Assembly: GCF_023516495.1 (NCBI RefSeq)
Contig: NZ_JAMGBC010000001.1
Location: 1,760,501 to 1,824,500 of the forward strand
DNA from: Sphingomonas anseongensis
GTDB lineage: Bacteria > Pseudomonadota > Alphaproteobacteria > Sphingomonadales > Sphingomonadaceae
DNA length: 64,000 nucleotides
Direction: 5' to 3'
The translations under genes and the position numbers were made by a program. The notes under the pieces were generated by a model that saw only the letters and a program-made list of their open reading frames with translations, made no database searches and had not been told where the DNA came from. Shown one piece after another: positions 59,992 to 64,000 of the stretch; the stretch's first letter is position 1, and each line of letters begins with the position of its first letter.

Positions 59992-60984
59992 ATGGGTGCG
60001 CTGCTGGAAGCGCTGACCGAGGCGGCGCTGATCGCCGAGGGCGGCCGGATCACGGGCGCGAACAAGGCTGCGCGCGCGCTTCTCGGCAAGTCAATCGAAG
60101 GTGCGACCCTCGACCAGGTGATCGCCCACCCCGCCGCGCTCGAGGCGCTCAACCGCGCCGGCAGCGACGACCAGAGCGTCGAGCTGACCGGCCTCGGCAA
60201 GTCCCGTCGGCACTGGCTGATGCGGGTGGCGCCGCTCGAAGGCAGCACCCGCTTGATCCGCTTTGTCGACCGAAGCGAGGCTCGAGCGGCCGAGCAGATG
60301 CGGGTCGATTTCGTCGCCAACGCAAGCCACGAGCTTCGAACTCCGCTGGCGACGCTGATCGGCTATACCGAGACGCTTCGCGAGCAATCGGACGAGGTTG
60401 ACCCCGCCACTCGCGATCGCTTCCTGTCGGTCGTCCACGACGAAGCCCTGCGGATGCAGCGGGTGGTGGAAGATTTGATCTCGCTTTCGCGGATCGAGGC
60501 GGAAAAGTTCACGACGCCGACCGATGCCGTCGCCCTCGAGCCGCTGATAGACCGCGCGCTGGAGAGCGAGCGGCGGACGGCACAGAAACGTGGCTCGGAG
60601 CTCGTCCGCGACGTTGCGGAGAGGCTACCGCCGGTCGCCGGCGATTCCGGACAGATCCTTCAGCTGCTCGACAACCTCCTGTCCAACGCGCTTCGCTACG
60701 GCGAGCCAGGGACGCCGGTGACCGTTTCCGCCCGGACCGACGGATCGATGGTTCGGCTGTCGGTGTCGGATTGCGGCGACGGAATCGCGCCCGAGCACAT
60801 CGCGCGAGTTACCGAGCGATTCTATCGAGTCGACACCAGCCGAAGCCGATCGCTCGGCGGCACCGGGCTGGGCCTGTCGATCGTCAAGCATATCGTCGAG
60901 CGCCACCGTGGCCGCCTGTCGATCGACAGCATCGTGGGTAAAGGCACGACCATCCACGTGCTCCTGCCAATCGCGGTTTCATAA
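59992..60984 (+). CDS. phoR: PhoR-type sensor histidine kinase without membrane segments
   Basis: 330 residues. PAS-like N-domain (about 1-95), HisKA with phospho-acceptor His113 (ANASHELRTPLATL), ATPase domain (NLLSNALRYG, DCGDGIAPE, GGTGLGLSIVKHI). The gene order phoR-phoB-pstS-pstC supports the name. No transmembrane helix is seen from this start, nor in the open frame before it; most PhoR proteins have one or two. ATG at 59992; GTG at 59974 is possible. Confidence 0.85.
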   Translation: MGALLEALTEAALIAEGGRITGANKAARALLGKSIEGATLDQVIAHPAALEALNRAGSDDQSVELTGLGKSRRHWLMRVAPLEGSTRLIRFVDRSEARAAEQMRVDFVANASHELRTPLATLIGYTETLREQSDEVDPATRDRFLSVVHDEALRMQRVVEDLISLSRIEAEKFTTPTDAVALEPLIDRALESERRTAQKRGSELVRDVAERLPPVAGDSGQILQLLDNLLSNALRYGEPGTPVTVSARTDGSMVRLSVSDCGDGIAPEHIARVTERFYRVDTSRSRSLGGTGLGLSIVKHIVERHRGRLSIDSIVGKGTTIHVLLPIAVS

Positions 60985-60993
60985 AAGTGTCAC
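60976..60993 (+). promoter_or_regulatory. Pho box at the phoR-phoB junction
   Basis: GTTTCAT-AAAA-GTGTCAC: two 7-base half-sites 11 bases apart, one mismatch each from CTTTCAT/CTGTCAC. It overlaps the phoR stop and lies 25 bases before the phoB start, so PhoB may control its own gene. Confidence 0.6.
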
Positions 60994-61018
60994 GAGCGCA
61001 GCCTAGGCTTCGCCTGCC

Positions 61019-61711
61019 GTGACCAAGCCGATGCTCCTGCTGGTCGAAGACGACCGGGCGCTTGCCGACCTCCTCATCTGGCACTTCGAGCGCGAAGGTT
61101 ATGAGATCGTCCGGACCGCCGATGGCGACGAGGCGCTGGTCCTGGCCGAGGAGCGGGTCCCCGACCTCGTGATCCTCGACTGGATGATCGAGGGAGTCAG
61201 CGGGATCGAAGTGTGCCGCCGTCTCCGCCGCAGGGAATCGACGGCGGCGGTCCCGATCATCATGCTCACGGCTCGCGGCGAGGAGAGTGATCGGATCCGC
61301 GGGCTCGAGACCGGCGCCGACGATTATGTGACCAAGCCGTTCAGCCCGCGCGAGCTGCTGGCGCGCGTGGGCGCGGTGCTTCGCAGGGTGCGACCCGCGC
61401 TCGCGGGCGAGCAGCTTTCTTATGCCGACCTGGAGCTGGACGTGAATTCGCACCGCGTGCGGCGCGCCGGAAAGCCGGTGCAACTCGGGCCTACCGAGTT
61501 CCGGTTGCTTCGCCATTTGATGGAAAACCCCGGCCGAGTCTTCTCGCGCGAGCGATTGCTCGATTCGGTCTGGAGCCACGATTCCGACATCGACGCGCGG
61601 ACCGTCGACGTCCATGTCAGGCGCCTTCGCAAGGCGCTCAACGAGGGCGGCCTTCCCGACCTGATCCGCACCGTCCGCTCCGCCGGCTATTCGCTCGACT
61701 CCGCCGGCTGA
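61019..61711 (+). CDS. phoB: Phosphate regulon response regulator
   Basis: 230 residues. Receiver (EDD, phospho-acceptor Asp54 in VILDWMIEG) and OmpR/PhoB-type winged helix (about 130-228, RRAGKPVQLGPTEFRLLRHLM, DIDARTVDVHVRRLRKAL). Activates genes at low phosphate. GTG start at 61019. Upstream of the pst genes and partner of PhoR. Confidence 0.95.
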   Translation: MTKPMLLLVEDDRALADLLIWHFEREGYEIVRTADGDEALVLAEERVPDLVILDWMIEGVSGIEVCRRLRRRESTAAVPIIMLTARGEESDRIRGLETGADDYVTKPFSPRELLARVGAVLRRVRPALAGEQLSYADLELDVNSHRVRRAGKPVQLGPTEFRLLRHLMENPGRVFSRERLLDSVWSHDSDIDARTVDVHVRRLRKALNEGGLPDLIRTVRSAGYSLDSAG

Positions 61712-61715
61712 GCGG

Positions 61716-61744
61716 CTGTCACAAAAATGAAACGGAGCTGTCAC
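61716..61744 (+). promoter_or_regulatory. Triple Pho box upstream of pstS
   Basis: CTGTCAC at 61716, ATGAAAC at 61727 and CTGTCAC at 61738: three PhoB half-sites at exact 11-base steps, separated by 4-base spacers (AAAA, GGAG). It is 55 bases before the pstS start. Confidence 0.75.
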
Positions 61745-61798
61745 CGGCCCGCCGCCGCACTGCTTTAGCACGCACCTCGAACATCAACGGAGGAATGT

Positions 61799-62839
61799 GT
61801 GAAAGCGATGATCCTGGCGGTTGCGGCCGCTGCCCTTCTGACCGCTGCGTGCGGCAGCGGGAGCGGCAACGAATCCAACCCGGCCGGAGTATCGGCGCAA
61901 CAGATTACCGGCGCGGGCTCGACGTTTGTCTATCCGGTCTTGTCGGCCTGGGCTGCAGACTATCAGAAACAGGCCGGAACGAAGGTGAATTACCAGTCGA
62001 TCGGGTCGGGCGGCGGGATCACCCAGGTGAAGGCGGGTACGGTCGACTTCGGCGCGACCGACCAGCCGCTTTCGTCGGATGAACTGGCCGAGAGCCATCT
62101 CGCGCAATTCCCGATCGTCATCGGTGGAATCGTCGCGGTCGTGAACGTTCCAGGGCTCCAGCCTGGGCAGCTGAAGCTGACCGGGCCGCTGCTCGCGGAC
62201 ATCTATGCAGGCAAGGTCAAGACCTGGTCCGACCCGGCGATCGTCAAGCTGAACCCGGGCCTCAGGCTGCCGTCTTCGGCAATCGCAGTCGTGCATCGCT
62301 CCGACGGTTCGGGGACGACCTTCAACTTCACCCATTACCTCAGCCAGGTCAGCCCGTCGTGGAAAGGCTCGACAGGCGAAGGGAAGACCGTTTCATGGCC
62401 GACCGGAATCGGCGGCAAGGGCAACGAAGGCGTTGCCGGCTACGTCAAGCAGGTCCCCAATTCCATCGGCTATGTCGAATATGCTTATGTCGTCCAGAAC
62501 CGCATGACCTACGCGCTTCTGCAAAATGCGGCCGGACAGTTCGTCAGCCCCGGCGCGGACAGCTTCTCGAGCGCAGCCGCGAGCGCTGACTGGGGCGCGA
62601 CCAAGGACTTCAACCTGGTGATGACCAATGCGCCGGGTGCGACCGCCTATCCGATCACCGCTACCACCTTCATCCTGATGCCCAGGCAGCCGAAGGACAA
62701 AGCGAAGTCGGATGCCGCGCTCAGCTTCTTCAAATATGCGCTGAAGCAGGGGCAGTCGCAGGCCAAGGCGCTCGATTATGTGCCTCTTCCCGACGCTCTG
62801 GTGAAGCAGATCGAATCGTACATCGGCGCCAGCCTCTAG
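61799..62839 (+). CDS. pstS: Phosphate ABC transporter, periplasmic binding protein
   Basis: 346 residues. Signal peptide with lipobox-like LTAACG. Binds phosphate and delivers it to PstCA. Seen: TGAGSTFVYPVLSAW, SIGSGGGITQV (phosphate loop), GATDQPL, and RSDGSGTTFNFTHYLS. GTG start at 61799 after GGAGG. The stop overlaps pstC by one base. Confidence 0.95.
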   Translation: MKAMILAVAAAALLTAACGSGSGNESNPAGVSAQQITGAGSTFVYPVLSAWAADYQKQAGTKVNYQSIGSGGGITQVKAGTVDFGATDQPLSSDELAESHLAQFPIVIGGIVAVVNVPGLQPGQLKLTGPLLADIYAGKVKTWSDPAIVKLNPGLRLPSSAIAVVHRSDGSGTTFNFTHYLSQVSPSWKGSTGEGKTVSWPTGIGGKGNEGVAGYVKQVPNSIGYVEYAYVVQNRMTYALLQNAAGQFVSPGADSFSSAAASADWGATKDFNLVMTNAPGATAYPITATTFILMPRQPKDKAKSDAALSFFKYALKQGQSQAKALDYVPLPDALVKQIESYIGASL

Positions 62840-63798
62840 TGAAACCCTCCCCCACAGCGGCGCCGATCTCCGGCGCCGGCGCTGACCGGCTGTTTCGCCT
62901 GGTCACCGCCGGCGCCGCTTGGCTTGTGCTCGCACTTCTCGGCGGCGCGGCGGTGTCCATGGCGTGGGGCGGGCGGCTTGCGTTCGAGACCTTCGGCTGG
63001 GGATTCATCACCGGCCGCGACTGGGACGCGGTCGCCGGAAATTTCGGGGCGCTGGTCCCGATTTACGGAACGCTGGTCACCTCTGCGATCGCGCTGATCA
63101 TCGCCGTTCCGATCAGCATCGGGATCGCACTCTTCCTCACCGATATTGCGCCGCGCTGGGCCAAGGGACCCATCGGAGTCGCGATCGAGCTTCTCGCCGC
63201 GATCCCGAGCATCATCTACGGGATGTGGGGGCTGTTCGTGTTCGCGCCGTTCATGGCGGCGCACGTTGAGCCGTGGCTGAACGAGCGGCTCGGGCCGCTG
63301 CCGGTCCTCGGACCGCTTTTTACCGGTCCGCCCATCGGGATCGGCCTTCTCACGGCCTCGATCGTGCTCGGGATCATGATCATCCCCTTCATCACCGCCG
63401 TGGCACGCGACGTGTTCGACGCGGTTCCGCGCAGCTTGAAGGAAGCGGCGGTGTCGCTCGGCTCGACGCGCTGGGAAGTGCTAAGCCGAGTGACCCTTCC
63501 GTACACGAGGTCGGCGATCATCGGCGCGATCTTCCTCGGGCTCGGGCGGGCGCTGGGCGAGACGATGGCCGTGACGTTCGTCCTGGGCAACGCGCACGAC
63601 CTTTCGCCCTCACTGCTGATGCCGAGCAATTCGATCGCCGCTGCAATCGCCAACGAGTTCACCGAGGCGGATACGGCGCTGTATCGCTCCGCGCTAATCG
63701 CGCTCGCCTTCCTCCTCTTCGTGGTCACCTTTATCGTTCTGAGCGCTGCCAAGCTGATGCTGATGCGCATCGGCAAGACTCACGGGAGAGTGCATTGA
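62839..63798 (+). CDS. pstC: Phosphate ABC transporter permease PstC
   Basis: 319 residues, six membrane helices, with the EAA-like loop (PRSLKEAAVSLGSTRWEVLSRV). Works with PstA. GTG start at 62839. The stop overlaps pstA by four bases. Confidence 0.95.
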   Translation: MKPSPTAAPISGAGADRLFRLVTAGAAWLVLALLGGAAVSMAWGGRLAFETFGWGFITGRDWDAVAGNFGALVPIYGTLVTSAIALIIAVPISIGIALFLTDIAPRWAKGPIGVAIELLAAIPSIIYGMWGLFVFAPFMAAHVEPWLNERLGPLPVLGPLFTGPPIGIGLLTASIVLGIMIIPFITAVARDVFDAVPRSLKEAAVSLGSTRWEVLSRVTLPYTRSAIIGAIFLGLGRALGETMAVTFVLGNAHDLSPSLLMPSNSIAAAIANEFTEADTALYRSALIALAFLLFVVTFIVLSAAKLMLMRIGKTHGRVH

Positions 63799-64000
63799 GC
63801 ATGCTCCTGAGGCGCAAGGCCGTCGACCTTCTCGCCTTGCTGTTCGCAGGCGCCGCGACCGTGTTCGGTCTCACCTGGCTGATCTGGATCCTGTGGACGA
63901 CGTTCTCCGAAGGTGCAGCGGCGCTCTCGGTTTCTCTGTTCACCGAAATGACTCCCGCGCCAGGAGCGAGCGGCGGCCTTTTGAATGCCTTCTACGGAAG
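63795..64000 (+). CDS. pstA: Phosphate ABC transporter permease PstA (5' part only)
   Basis: About 68 residues before the window end. First transmembrane helix LLALLFAGAATVFGLTWLIWIL, and TEMTPAPG...GGLLNAFYG typical of PstA. TTG at 63795 overlaps the pstC stop; ATG at 63801 is an alternative. pstB and phoU are expected beyond the window. Confidence 0.9.
   Translation, partial: MSMLLRRKAVDLLALLFAGAATVFGLTWLIWILWTTFSEGAAALSVSLFTEMTPAPGASGGLLNAFYG

Overview
This 64 kb GC-rich window is chromosomal DNA from an alphaproteobacterium, most likely order Sphingomonadales. The pointers are the protein families (Atm1-type exporter, tandem TPR-sulfotransferases, a sphingomonad-type zinc-ribbon protein, DUF6481, PspC), frequent GTG/TTG starts and the serC leader upstream of serC-serA. 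This placement is inference from sequence character; no 16S gene is present. Most of the window is ordinary housekeeping and envelope DNA, tightly packed on both strands with many 1-8 bp stop/start overlaps.

Layout. 1-6 kb: 3' part of an Atm1-like ABC exporter (minus strand), then a small secreted protein and a stress-type SDR behind a candidate EcfG promoter, then two tandem TPR-sulfotransferases. 6-13.5 kb: a sigma54-type promoter driving a 34-residue peptide and a lone PspC protein; a cytochrome c and a secreted peroxiredoxin; an L,D-transpeptidase; two PilZ proteins; a cyclophilin and PurT. 13.6-24.7 kb: the zinc-free type of L36 (rpmJ), an M28 peptidase, a retropepsin-like protease, GalE, a very large BNR/sortilin-repeat protein, an M14 carboxypeptidase, GpmA and a GGDEF cyclase. 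24.8-33.7 kb: PurE-PurK, a GIN-domain protein, an M16 protease, a 389-residue exported protein, LepA and a DUF6481 protein.

33.7-38.4 kb is the accessory spot. It holds a lone, visibly AT-richer KAP-family P-loop NTPase of 1095 residues with membrane segments (a candidate phage-defence gene), next to a 324-residue protein bracketed by two copies of a REP-like element. One copy supplies the in-frame 3' end of that gene.

38.4-52.6 kb is signalling-rich: a PAS hybrid histidine kinase, an EF-hand protein, a NeuD-like acyltransferase, a second L,D-transpeptidase, a TIR-TolB/FlgO-like-TPR fusion, a PAS-GGDEF-EAL protein, a LytS/LytR-type pair and a third PilZ protein. 52.6-64 kb: acylphosphatase, PurA, a stress-type 11-mer-repeat lipoprotein, the serC-serA operon with a probable serC leader RNA, an M23 peptidase, ErpA, exonuclease III, and the phosphate operon phoR-phoB-pstS-pstC-pstA (cut by the window end) with two Pho boxes.

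Themes that tie genes together: c-di-GMP (one GGDEF, one GGDEF-EAL, three PilZ), phosphate starvation control (PhoR/PhoB/Pst), purine synthesis (PurT, PurE, PurK, PurA), serine synthesis (SerC, SerA) and cell-wall remodelling (two L,D-transpeptidases, M23).
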